DNA from: Paracidovorax anthurii
GTDB taxonomy: Bacteria > Pseudomonadota > Gammaproteobacteria > Burkholderiales > Burkholderiaceae_C
DNA: 42,291 bases
NCBI RefSeq assembly: GCF_003269065.1
Contig: NZ_QLTA01000043.1
Coordinates: forward strand, 1-42,291
Direction of reading: 5' to 3'
The position numbers were made by a program, and so were the translations under genes. Below, piece after piece: positions 36,097 to 42,291 of the stretch. The notes beneath the pieces were generated by a model. That model was not told where the DNA came from and did no database searches. It worked only from the letters and a program-made list of their open reading frames with translations. Position 1 is the stretch's first letter. Each line of letters starts with the position of its first letter.

Positions 36097-36117
36097 TAAT
36101 GCAATCGGGTTGCATTA
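36097..36117. promoter_or_regulatory. Candidate Zur/Fur-family operator
   Basis: TAATGCAA-TCGGG-TTGCATTA is a perfect 8-bp inverted repeat with a 5-base spacer, AT-rich in a very GC-rich context. It lies 73-93 bases upstream of the chosen start of the Fur/Zur-family gene and between it and msrA (whose stop is at 36176). Position and symmetry fit an autoregulatory metal-responsive site. Confidence 0.75.
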
Positions 36118-36175
36118 TGCGCCTGCCGGCTCCCGCCCACGCGATTTCTGCGGCCCGCCTGGGCCGCATTCCGGA

Positions 36176-36715
36176 TCAGTCCGGCTTGAGGTGGCGCGCG
36201 AAGGTCTTGCGGAACTTCTCCACCTTCGGGCCCACGACGAATGCGCAGTAGCCCTGCTCCGGGTGGTTCAGGAAATAGTCCTGGTGGTAGTCCTCGGCGG
36301 GCCAGTACGCGGCCAGCGGCGCGACCTCGGTGACGATGGGGGCGCCGAAGAGGCGGTCCTGCGACATCTGGCGCACCATGGCCTCGGCCTGCTCCTGCTG
36401 CCCGGCGTGGCTGGTGTAGATGCCGCTGCGGTATTGCGGCCCCACGTCGTTGCCCTGGCGGTTGAGCGTGGTGGGGTCGTGGGTGGCGAAGAAGATCTCG
36501 AGAATCTCCTGCAGCGTGATCGCCTCGGGGTCGAACGTGAGCCGCACGACCTCCGCGTGGCCCGTGGACCCGGTGCACACCTGCTCGTACGTGGGATGGG
36601 GCACGTGGCCGTTGGCATAGCCGCTCTCCACGTCGGTCACGCCGCGCACGCGGTCGAAGACGGCTTCGGTGCACCAGAAGCAGCCGCCGCCCAGGGTGAT
36701 GGTTTCGAAAGTCAT
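36176..36715 (-). CDS. msrA: Peptide-methionine (S)-S-oxide reductase
   Basis: MsrA reduces methionine-S-sulfoxide in proteins and free methionine, repairing oxidative damage in the cytoplasm. The 179-residue product has the catalytic GGGCFWCTEAVF (C12 as nucleophile), GYANGHVPHPTYEQVCTGSTGHAE, PTTLNRQGNDVGPQYRSGIY and a C-terminal DYFLNHPEQGYCAF whose Cys can resolve the disulfide. The start at 36715 (MTFETITLGG) has GCGAGGCG upstream. It is divergent from the TetR gene across 140 bases and is read in the same direction as the metal operon, but ends well before its promoter. Confidence 0.96.
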   Translation of the reverse strand: MTFETITLGGGCFWCTEAVFDRVRGVTDVESGYANGHVPHPTYEQVCTGSTGHAEVVRLTFDPEAITLQEILEIFFATHDPTTLNRQGNDVGPQYRSGIYTSHAGQQEQAEAMVRQMSQDRLFGAPIVTEVAPLAAYWPAEDYHQDYFLNHPEQGYCAFVVGPKVEKFRKTFARHLKPD

Positions 36716-36805
36716 GGAACGCCTCGCTGAAAAAGAGACCAGGAAAAAGGGCCGCCGACGGCGCCCGGGCACCGCGCCGCGATGGCGCGCAGCCGCTCAG
36801 GTGCG

Positions 36806-36854
36806 TTGACGCTGGAGCGCGCGGTTGCTACATTACTAACCAGTCAGTCATTAA
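36806..36854 (+). promoter_or_regulatory. Promoter and operator of the TetR-family gene
   Basis: TTGACG (36806-36811), 17 bases and TACATT (36829-36834) form a good sigma-70 promoter. The AT-rich element TTACTAACCAGTCAGTCATT (36833-36852) begins inside the -10 and runs to just before ATG 36856. TTACTAAC and CAGTCAGTCA are usual parts of TetR/AcrR-type operators, so autorepression is likely. Confidence 0.7.
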
Positions 36855-36855
36855 T

Positions 36856-37548
36856 ATGCTTCACGACGCATCCCCCCCCCACCCTGCCGAGCCCGAGGCG
36901 CCCCGGCGTGCCCGGCGCAAGGAAGCGCGCCCGGGCGAGCTGATCGAGGCCGCGCTCGACCTGTTCGTGGAGAAAGGCTATGCCGCCACCAAGGTGGATG
37001 AGGTGGCGGCGCGGGCGGGGGTTTCCAAGGGCACGCTGTTCCTTTATTTCCCCAGCAAGGAAGACCTGTTCAAGGCGGTGGTGCGCCACAACATCGGCCG
37101 GCATTTCGCCGACTGGGACGTGGAGATCGAGCAGTATCCGCACGGCACCCCCGAGCTCCTGCGCCATGCCTACCAGCTCTGGTGGGAGCACATCGGCTCC
37201 ACCAAGGCCTCGGGCATCTCCAAGTTGATCCTGAGCGAGGCCCACAACTTTCCCGACATCGCGGCGTTCTACCGCACCGAGGTGGTCGAGCCGAGCCACC
37301 GGCTCATCCGGCGCACCCTGCAGCGCGGCATGGACCGGGGCGAGTTCCGGATTCTGGACCTGGACTGCTCCGTCTATGTCGTCGTGGCGCCGCTGGTTTT
37401 CATGATGATGTGGCGGCATTCGGGCCCCTGCATGCCGGATGCGCTCGAGATGGACCCCCAGCGCTTCATCGACGCGCAGGTGGACAACCTGTTGGCGGGC
37501 CTGTGCGTGCGCGAGGGCGGCCCGCCTAAAATCGACGGTTTGTCCTGA
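36856..37548 (+). CDS. TetR/AcrR-family transcriptional regulator
   Basis: This 230-residue repressor has a TetR helix-turn-helix at about residues 28-75: ELIEAALDLFVEKGYAATKV then DEVAARAGVSKGTLFLYFPSKEDLF, the family signature. The C-terminal ligand domain (about 85-225) includes SKLILSEAHNFPDIAAFYRTEVVEP, seen in regulators of efflux or membrane-stress genes. The ligand is unknown. It is followed by a PCM-like methyltransferase, a rhodanese and a TolC-family gene in the same direction, so it may control the efflux gene as well as itself. The N-terminal 25 residues are Pro/Arg-rich and probably disordered. Confidence 0.92.
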   Translation: MLHDASPPHPAEPEAPRRARRKEARPGELIEAALDLFVEKGYAATKVDEVAARAGVSKGTLFLYFPSKEDLFKAVVRHNIGRHFADWDVEIEQYPHGTPELLRHAYQLWWEHIGSTKASGISKLILSEAHNFPDIAAFYRTEVVEPSHRLIRRTLQRGMDRGEFRILDLDCSVYVVVAPLVFMMMWRHSGPCMPDALEMDPQRFIDAQVDNLLAGLCVREGGPPKIDGLS

Positions 37549-37571
37549 CCCGTGCACCGGAGAAATCCCCC

Positions 37572-38282
37572 ATGACCCTCCCCCTCAACACGACCGCCAA
37601 CGCGAGCGACCCCGTGACGCTGGCCCGCTACAACATGATCGAGCAGCAGATCCGCCCCTGGAACGTGCTCGACGCCGACGTGCTGGAACTGCTGGCGGCC
37701 GTGCGCCGCGAGGATTTCGTGCCCCCGACCTACCGGGGCATGGCGTTCATGGACATGGAGATCCCGCTCAGCCCCTCCACCGAAGAGGCACGCAACCTGG
37801 GCCGGTGCATGCTGGCGCCGCGCGTCGAGGCCCGCCTGCTGCAGGACCTGCAGATCAAGTCCACCGACCGCGTGCTGGAGATCGGTGCCGGCTCGGGCTA
37901 CATGGCCGCGCTGCTCGCCCACCGCGCCGAGCACGTGCTGTCGCTGGAGATCGTGCCCGACCTGGTGGAGTTCGCCCGCGAGAACCTGCTGAGCGCCGGC
38001 ATCCACAACGCCGTGGTGCGGCAGGCCGACGGCGCGCTGGACGCGATCCCGGAAGGCTCCTTCGACGTCATCGTGCTGAGCGGTTCGGTGTACGAGGTGC
38101 CGCAGAACCTGCTCGCCCTGCTGCGCGAGGGCGGACGCCTCGGCGCCATCACGGGCAACGAGCCGATGATGCGCGCCACCTTCGTGCGCCGCACGGGTGA
38201 CCGCTTCGAGACCTCCTACCCCTGGGACACCAACGCGCCGCGCCTGCAGCACTTCGCCGAGCGCCCGCGCTTCACCTTCTGA
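37572..38282 (+). CDS. Protein-L-isoaspartate O-methyltransferase family protein
   Basis: This 236-residue cytoplasmic SAM-dependent methyltransferase belongs to the PCMT family. It has VLEIGAGSGYMAALLA (motif I, SAM binding), HVLSLEIVPDLVEFARENL and FDVIVLSGSVYEVPQNLLALLREGGRL, with MIEQQIRPWNVLDADVLELL and REDFVPPTYRGMAFMD at the N-terminus. The usual Pcm substrate loop around the catalytic Ser/Thr is less clear, so the substrate may not be isoaspartyl protein. GGAGAAA lies nine bases before ATG 37572. It is 23 bases after the TetR gene and 55 before the rhodanese gene. Confidence 0.9.
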   Translation: MTLPLNTTANASDPVTLARYNMIEQQIRPWNVLDADVLELLAAVRREDFVPPTYRGMAFMDMEIPLSPSTEEARNLGRCMLAPRVEARLLQDLQIKSTDRVLEIGAGSGYMAALLAHRAEHVLSLEIVPDLVEFARENLLSAGIHNAVVRQADGALDAIPEGSFDVIVLSGSVYEVPQNLLALLREGGRLGAITGNEPMMRATFVRRTGDRFETSYPWDTNAPRLQHFAERPRFTF

Positions 38283-38337
38283 ACCGGCGTCCCTGGCGAA
38301 CGAGCAACCTTTCTTTCCGGATACAGGAAACCCTTCC

Positions 38338-38691
38338 ATGATCGACCACGTGCGTCCCGCCCAGCTTGACCAATGGTTCGCCACCGACGCGGACGAAGCG
38401 CGGCCCCTGGTGCTGGACGTGCGCGAGCCCTGGGAACTGCAGACCGCCAGCGTACAGCCCGCGCCCGGCGCCGGCGGGTTCGACGTGGCCGCGATCCCGA
38501 TGGGCGAGATTCCCGCCCGGCTCGGCGAGCTGGATGCCGACCGCCCCATCGCCTGCCTGTGCCACCACGGCATGCGCAGCCAGCGCGTGGCGGCCTTCCT
38601 GGCGCAGCAGGGTTTCCGGCGGCTGGCGAACATCACCGGCGGCATCGACGCCTGGTCGCACGAGCGGGACGCCTCCGTGGCCCGCTACTGA
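38338..38691 (+). CDS. Rhodanese-like sulfurtransferase
   Basis: This 117-residue single-domain rhodanese has LVLDVREPWELQTA (CH2A motif) and CLCHHGMRSQRVAAFL, in which C75 is the persulfide-forming Cys and the loop CHHGMRS is the six-residue active site. NITGGIDAWS closes the domain. It carries sulfane sulfur to an unknown acceptor. The start at 38338 has CAGGAAA nine bases upstream. The 126-base gap to the TolC gene contains GC-rich inverted repeats (for example ACGCCGG/CCGGCGT at about 38691 and a bulged hairpin at about 38727-38755) and then GGTTTTTT, which could be a weak terminator. Confidence 0.92.
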   Translation: MIDHVRPAQLDQWFATDADEARPLVLDVREPWELQTASVQPAPGAGGFDVAAIPMGEIPARLGELDADRPIACLCHHGMRSQRVAAFLAQQGFRRLANITGGIDAWSHERDASVARY

Positions 38692-38817
38692 ACGCCGGTC
38701 CGGCCGGCGTCGAATGCGCCCCCCGCGATGGGCCGGCATGCCGGCATCGCGCGGGCCGCCCTGCGCCCGCCGATCGAAGAAAACCCTGGTTTTTTCCTTG
38801 AAGGACGCCTGTTCGCC

Positions 38818-40161
38818 ATGCCCCTCCTCCGCCCTCTTCCCTCCCCGCTCCGCGCGCTGGCCGCGGCCCTTGCGCTGGCCGCCCTGGCCGCGCCCGTCCA
38901 TGCGCAGAGCCTCTCGTCGCTGATGGAGATGGCGCGGGCCTACGACGCGCCGCTGCAGGCCGCCATGGCCGAGGCCAGCGCGGCCGGAAGCCGCGCGGAG
39001 CAGGCCCGTGCCGGCCTGCTGCCGAGCGCGGGCCTCTCCGCGGGTGCCTCGTACGCGCGCACCGACGTGAACCGCCCGCCGCTGGACCTGGGCACGCCGC
39101 AGCAGAGTGCGGGTCTGACGGCATCGCAGCCCCTGTACCGCCCCGCCAACCGCATCGGCTTCGAGCAGGGGCAGCGCGGCATCGACTTGGCCGAGGCGCG
39201 GCTGGACGCGGCGGGGCAGGACCTGATCGTGCGGGTGGCCCAGGCGTATTTCGACGTGCTGGCCGCGCGCGATACGCTGGCCTTCGTGCGCGCTCAGAAG
39301 ACGGCCGTCTCCGAGCAATTGGCCTCGGCCCAGCGCAATTTCGAGGTGGGCAACGCCACCGTGACCGATTCGCGCGAGGCGCAGTCGCGCTTCGACCTGG
39401 TGGTGGCGCAGGAGATCGCGGCCGACAACGACCTGCGCGTGAAGCAGTTCGCGCTGGAGCAGGTCGTGGGCCGCGTGGGGGTCTCGCCCCTGCCGTTGGC
39501 CCTGCCCGTGCAGCTGCCGGCCGTGGCCCCGGCCGACGTGGACACCTGGGTGCGCACCTCCGAGGAGCTGCAGCCGCAGGTGCGGCAGGCGGTCATCGCG
39601 CTCGACGTCGCCCGGCTGGAGACGCGCAGGGCCGAGACCGGCCACCTGCCCACCGTGGACCTGCAGGCGGGCTACACGGTGGCGCGCAACCCCAACGGCA
39701 CGGTGACCCTGCCCCACATCAACTCCCGCACGCGCAACGCCACGGTGGGCGTGCAGCTCACGCTGCCGCTGTTCGCGGGCTTTTCGGTGCAGAACCGCGT
39801 GAAGGAAACCCTCGCGCTGGAGGACAAGGCCCGCGCCGATCTCGACAACGCGCGCCGCACCGTGGCGCAAAGCACGCGCTCAGCGTTCTTCGGGGTGCAG
39901 TCCGGGCAGAGCCAGGTGCGGGCGCTGGAGGCGGCCGAGCTGTCGAGCCAGAGCGCGCTCGACGCCAACCAGCTCGGCTACCAGGTGGGCGTGCGCGTCA
40001 ACATCGACGTGCTCAACGCGCAGAGCCAGCTCTACCAGACCAAGCGCGACCTGGCCCAGGCCCGCTACAGCGTGCTGCTGGGCACGCTGCGACTGCGGCA
40101 GGCCGCCGGCACGCTGACGCCGGAGGATCTGCGCGCCATCGATGCGCTGACGGCGCGCTGA
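38818..40161 (+). CDS. tolC: TolC-family outer-membrane efflux protein
   Basis: This 447-residue protein has a signal peptide (LAAALALAALAAPVHAQ) and the two TolC structural repeats. Each has helical coiled-coil segments and an outer-membrane beta segment: SAGLSAGASYARTDVNRPPL and VDLQAGYTVARNPNGTVTLP. RTLRA-like and GVRVNIDVLNAQSQLYQTKRDL segments are typical of TolC of type I secretion and RND pumps. It forms the trimeric exit duct. No inner-membrane pump or adaptor lies in the window, so it may serve several pumps. ATG 38818 is chosen because it starts directly at the signal peptide. It converges on the effector-like kinase gene 36 bases away. Confidence 0.92.
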   Translation: MPLLRPLPSPLRALAAALALAALAAPVHAQSLSSLMEMARAYDAPLQAAMAEASAAGSRAEQARAGLLPSAGLSAGASYARTDVNRPPLDLGTPQQSAGLTASQPLYRPANRIGFEQGQRGIDLAEARLDAAGQDLIVRVAQAYFDVLAARDTLAFVRAQKTAVSEQLASAQRNFEVGNATVTDSREAQSRFDLVVAQEIAADNDLRVKQFALEQVVGRVGVSPLPLALPVQLPAVAPADVDTWVRTSEELQPQVRQAVIALDVARLETRRAETGHLPTVDLQAGYTVARNPNGTVTLPHINSRTRNATVGVQLTLPLFAGFSVQNRVKETLALEDKARADLDNARRTVAQSTRSAFFGVQSGQSQVRALEAAELSSQSALDANQLGYQVGVRVNIDVLNAQSQLYQTKRDLAQARYSVLLGTLRLRQAAGTLTPEDLRAIDALTAR

Positions 40162-40197
40162 GCCTGGGGGCCATGCCCCTCTCCTGGATCGGTTTTC

Positions 40198-41745
40198 TCA
40201 GGACGCGGGCCGGCTCAATCTTCCGTAGATCGCATGGGTGTGATCGCGGGGCGGCAGTTCTCCGAAAAAGGGGTCCCGCAGCAAGGCTTCCGCGCTGGCG
40301 CGTTCCTCGGAATTCCCCTTGATCATGCGGTTGAGGAACTGAACGATTTCCGCCTTGCTTTCCGAGGGCAAGGCTTTCAGTGGCTCCATGAAGGGGAATT
40401 TCTCCACCGAGGACTCTCCATGGAGTCCGATGAAGCCCATGTGGTAGTCCGGCGACTTCAAGAAGTGCACGAGCAGCTGGGCCGCGCTGTACACATCGCT
40501 TTTGTGGCCCGCCACCGACCGCAGATCGATGTAGCCCGGGGTGCCCATGCCGCTGGGCTCGCCCTCCTCGTCCCCCTTGCCCATGTCGATCAGCCGGAAC
40601 ATCTTCTGGTTTTCGTCGTAGATGACGTTGTTGTGCGAGATATCCTGGTGCACGACGCCCTCGTCCGCGAAGCGTGAAGCCCCGATGAGCACGTCGGCGA
40701 CCATGGTCCGCGCCAGGGTGAGGTATTCACCGGGACTGACGGCGCCGCTTTCCAGGGCCCGGTGGGCTTTGCCGATCACGCCGTGGACCGTCGGGCCCTC
40801 GATCTTTTCCGAGAGGATTCCGAACTTGTCGCCGATCTGGACCAAGCCATAGACCCGCATGACCTGCGAGGTGTCCTCCAGCGAGGCGGCCATCTGGTAT
40901 TCCTTGCCGATCCTGGCCTTTTCGTTCTCGATGGCCTCCGCCAGGCCGGGGGCGTCGTCGGCATGGGCGTCGTACAGATGGCGCGGGATGGGATTCGCGG
41001 GATCGGTGCACAGCATCGCCTTGAACACGAAGTCCCGCCCGAAATCCTTCCCGTCGCGCACGAAATTCTCCGAGAGCCTCACGGCATAGGCCGTTCCGGA
41101 GGCGCCCGCGCCCAGTGGCCGCAGGCCCGGCGATGCCCCGGAAGACCCCTTCCGCGGCCGTTCCAGCGCCACGGCGGTGAACCCCTTGCCGACTTCCGCG
41201 GAGCCCGGCTTCAGTGCCGCCAGCTTCTCCCGCAGGTCGCGCCGCGTGATGTTCTGGCTGATCACTTTCACCAGGCGGGGGCTGAGGACCACGTCGGAGG
41301 TGGCCGAGCGTATTTCGCCCTTGCGCCGCCTTTCATGGCCCAGGGAGCGCAGCGCATGCCAGGAGTCCGACGCCCCGTCGCGCAGGACGGGCGTCGTGGG
41401 GTCCAGGAGGGACGCGAGGTTCGACGTCGGGCTGTCGTACGAGGAGCTCGTCCTCGTGAGGCTGGGGCTCGGGGTCGAGGATGGCGTGGAGGTCGGCAGG
41501 GAGCGGGGACTGAAGGGAACGGCCTGGCGGTCCCCGAGGGACGGAAGCCGGGCGTTGAGCCTCAACCCCTCGCTGATTTCCGCATTGAGCTTGAAGCTTC
41601 TTCTCTTCAGCAGTGCCGACTGGGGCTCGGCCTTGTGCCCGGAACTGCCGTGGCCGTCCGGGCGCGGACCTTCCTGGCTGGCGGGGTTGCGGTTCTCTTC
41701 CGTGCTTCGTTGCGGGCTGCTGGACCGTGGGCTGTGAATCTTCAT
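40198..41745 (-). CDS. Putative type III secreted protein kinase (effector candidate)
   Basis: This 515-residue protein has a Ser/Pro-rich, probably disordered N-terminus of about 170 residues (MKIHSPRSSSPQRSTEENRN at its start), as in type III effectors, with no Sec signal or membrane helix. Residues about 215-500 form a divergent protein kinase: glycine loop LGAGASGTAYAV, K242 in FVFKAML, HQDISHNNVIY (H366, D368, N373), DMG at 387-389 instead of DFG, then GTPGYIDL and KSDVYSAAQLLVHFL. The catalytic Lys, Asp and Asn are kept, so activity is plausible. The start ATG 41745 has AGGGTGG upstream; a longer frame to 41790 lacks such a site. A PIP-box promoter lies about 80 bases upstream. Secretion and host function are inferred. 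Confidence 0.75.
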   Translation of the reverse strand: MKIHSPRSSSPQRSTEENRNPASQEGPRPDGHGSSGHKAEPQSALLKRRSFKLNAEISEGLRLNARLPSLGDRQAVPFSPRSLPTSTPSSTPSPSLTRTSSSYDSPTSNLASLLDPTTPVLRDGASDSWHALRSLGHERRRKGEIRSATSDVVLSPRLVKVISQNITRRDLREKLAALKPGSAEVGKGFTAVALERPRKGSSGASPGLRPLGAGASGTAYAVRLSENFVRDGKDFGRDFVFKAMLCTDPANPIPRHLYDAHADDAPGLAEAIENEKARIGKEYQMAASLEDTSQVMRVYGLVQIGDKFGILSEKIEGPTVHGVIGKAHRALESGAVSPGEYLTLARTMVADVLIGASRFADEGVVHQDISHNNVIYDENQKMFRLIDMGKGDEEGEPSGMGTPGYIDLRSVAGHKSDVYSAAQLLVHFLKSPDYHMGFIGLHGESSVEKFPFMEPLKALPSESKAEIVQFLNRMIKGNSEERASAEALLRDPFFGELPPRDHTHAIYGRLSRPAS

Positions 41746-41788
41746 GGAACCACCCTGTGGGTCAGGGCTTGTGCGTGCATGGATTCGC

Positions 41789-41850
41789 ACTAAATCCCGG
41801 AAGCGGAGATGGCATGGGCGCCGGTGCGAAGGGGGGGCCGAAATGCCGAA
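41789..41850 (-). promoter_or_regulatory. PIP box (HrpX-type) with -10-like element
   Basis: On the minus strand TTCGG (41850-41846), exactly 15 bases, then TTCGC (41830-41826) match the plant-inducible-promoter consensus TTCGB-N15-TTCGB. TTTAGT (41794-41789) follows after 31 bases, within the 30-32 base window and matching the YANNRT -10 pattern at five of six positions. The kinase ATG at 41745 lies 43 bases further on. This predicts control by HrpX/HrpB together with the type III secretion system. Confidence 0.7.
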
Positions 41851-41964
41851 CCGGGGCGCGCACGCTGTTCGCGGCCGATGTCACGAATTGACAAACTTCC
41901 TGGAAGACCGGTGGGCACAATCCGCCGCCTCGGGAGGGAGGCCTGTTTTCAGGTGCGTCTCTAA

Positions 41965-42291
41965 GAGCGTGTTTACGATCTCCCCCGACAATCCTGGGGT
42001 GAAAAGAAAGCCATACCCAAGCGACATCAGTAGAGAGAAGTTTGCCGAGATCGAGCCGCTGCTGCGCAGCGTTCGGCGCAGCACCAAACCGATCAAGCTG
42101 GACCTGTACGAAGTGTTCTGTGCAGTGCTGTACCTGCTTCGCACGGGTTGTCAGTGGCGCTATCTGCCGCCGCAGTTCCCCAAGTGGCACAACGTCTATG
42201 CGTACTGGCGCAAGTGGAGCGAGCCTGACCAGCACGGAGTGAGCGTGCTGGAGCAGGCTTTAAAAAAATCAGGTTGGCGCGGCCCGCGAGA
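41965..42291 (+). mobile_element. IS5-family insertion sequence, left-hand part (continues past window)
   Basis: GAGCGTGTTTACGATCTC at 41965-41982 looks like the terminal inverted repeat of IS427-group IS5 elements, preceded by CTAA that may include a TA target duplication. The transposase starts 34 bases in. The element runs off the window, so the right end and the duplication cannot be checked. It inserted about 115 bases upstream of the PIP box, leaving the kinase promoter intact. Confidence 0.78.
41999..42291 (+). CDS. IS5-family transposase, N-terminal part (partial, possible programmed frameshift)
   Basis: From GTG 41999 the frame reads VKRKPYPSDISREKFAEIEP, then LLRTGCQWRYLPPQFPKWHNVYAYWRKWS, the standard N-terminal domain of IS5/IS427-type transposases. 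The DDE residues lie beyond the window. Near the end (about 42261) the run TTTAAAAAAATC is a likely slippery site: many IS427-group elements make the full transposase by a -1 shift at such an A-run. The start codon is GTG. Confidence 0.82.
   Translation, partial: MKRKPYPSDISREKFAEIEPLLRSVRRSTKPIKLDLYEVFCAVLYLLRTGCQWRYLPPQFPKWHNVYAYWRKWSEPDQHGVSVLEQALKKSGWRGPR

Noticed and set aside
40162-40197. GGGGC/GCCCC hairpin between the TolC and effector genes as a terminator
   Set aside because: It is five pairs with a three-base loop and lacks a T-tract on either side.

Overview
The window is GC-rich, densely coding beta-proteobacterial DNA. Gene content and style point to the Comamonadaceae, most likely a plant-associated Acidovorax/Paracidovorax. 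It combines an Entner-Doudoroff locus, a TRAP transporter, c-di-GMP and hybrid-kinase signalling, a Fur/Zur-type metal operon and, near the right end, a candidate type III effector kinase with a HrpX-type PIP box. The genus is inferred from general resemblance, not from a marker gene. No rRNA, tRNA or CRISPR array was found.

Left edge (1-1543): the 3' end of an IS30-family transposase, then a decayed C-terminal piece of an ICE-type TraI_2 relaxase with an in-frame amber codon. Positions 1544-6363 hold an unusual pair: an 1168-residue protein joining a DyP-type haem peroxidase domain to a pyruvate-formate-lyase-like glycyl radical enzyme, then a secreted histidine-phosphatase-fold protein. Positions 6642-9648 encode a polysaccharide lyase lipoprotein (alginate/glucuronan-lyase-like with FN3 and LamG domains) and an SDR oxidoreductase.

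Sugar-acid block (9868-17691): gloA, then a minus-strand cluster gntK-dctQ-dctM-dctP-edd-eda facing a divergent LacI-family regulator. Two copies of the palindrome GGATAGCGCTATCC lie between or inside the divergent genes. The cluster encodes uptake and phosphorylation of gluconate (or a related sugar acid) and its Entner-Doudoroff breakdown. Positions 17869-23817 encode a response-regulator diguanylate cyclase and a very large CHASE-multiPAS hybrid histidine kinase. Ordinary chromosomal genes follow to 26873: an OmpA-like protein, ChaC, PdxH and an AEC permease.

Accessory island (about 26900-29620): base composition drops visibly. Three tightly packed genes encode a PD-(D/E)xK nuclease-like protein, a complete Ser/Thr kinase and an unrecognised TIM-barrel-like protein. 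I know of no described system with this make-up; it is the best candidate here for a new system, possibly anti-phage.

Metal block (29714-36117): a minus-strand run of a Fur/Zur-family regulator with a perfect palindrome upstream, ABC ATPase, FtsX-type permease, small Cys/His-rich exported protein, DUF3299-like lipoprotein-sized protein, His-containing small protein and TonB-dependent receptor. Start and stop codons overlap through the first three. It resembles Zur-controlled zinc-import clusters. The rest is msrA, a TetR regulator with its own promoter/operator, a PCM-like methyltransferase, rhodanese, a TolC-family protein, the putative effector kinase and the start of an IS5-family element.

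A dispersed intergenic repeat occurs three times (9691, 10287, 34818). One copy supplies the end of one gene and the start of the next.
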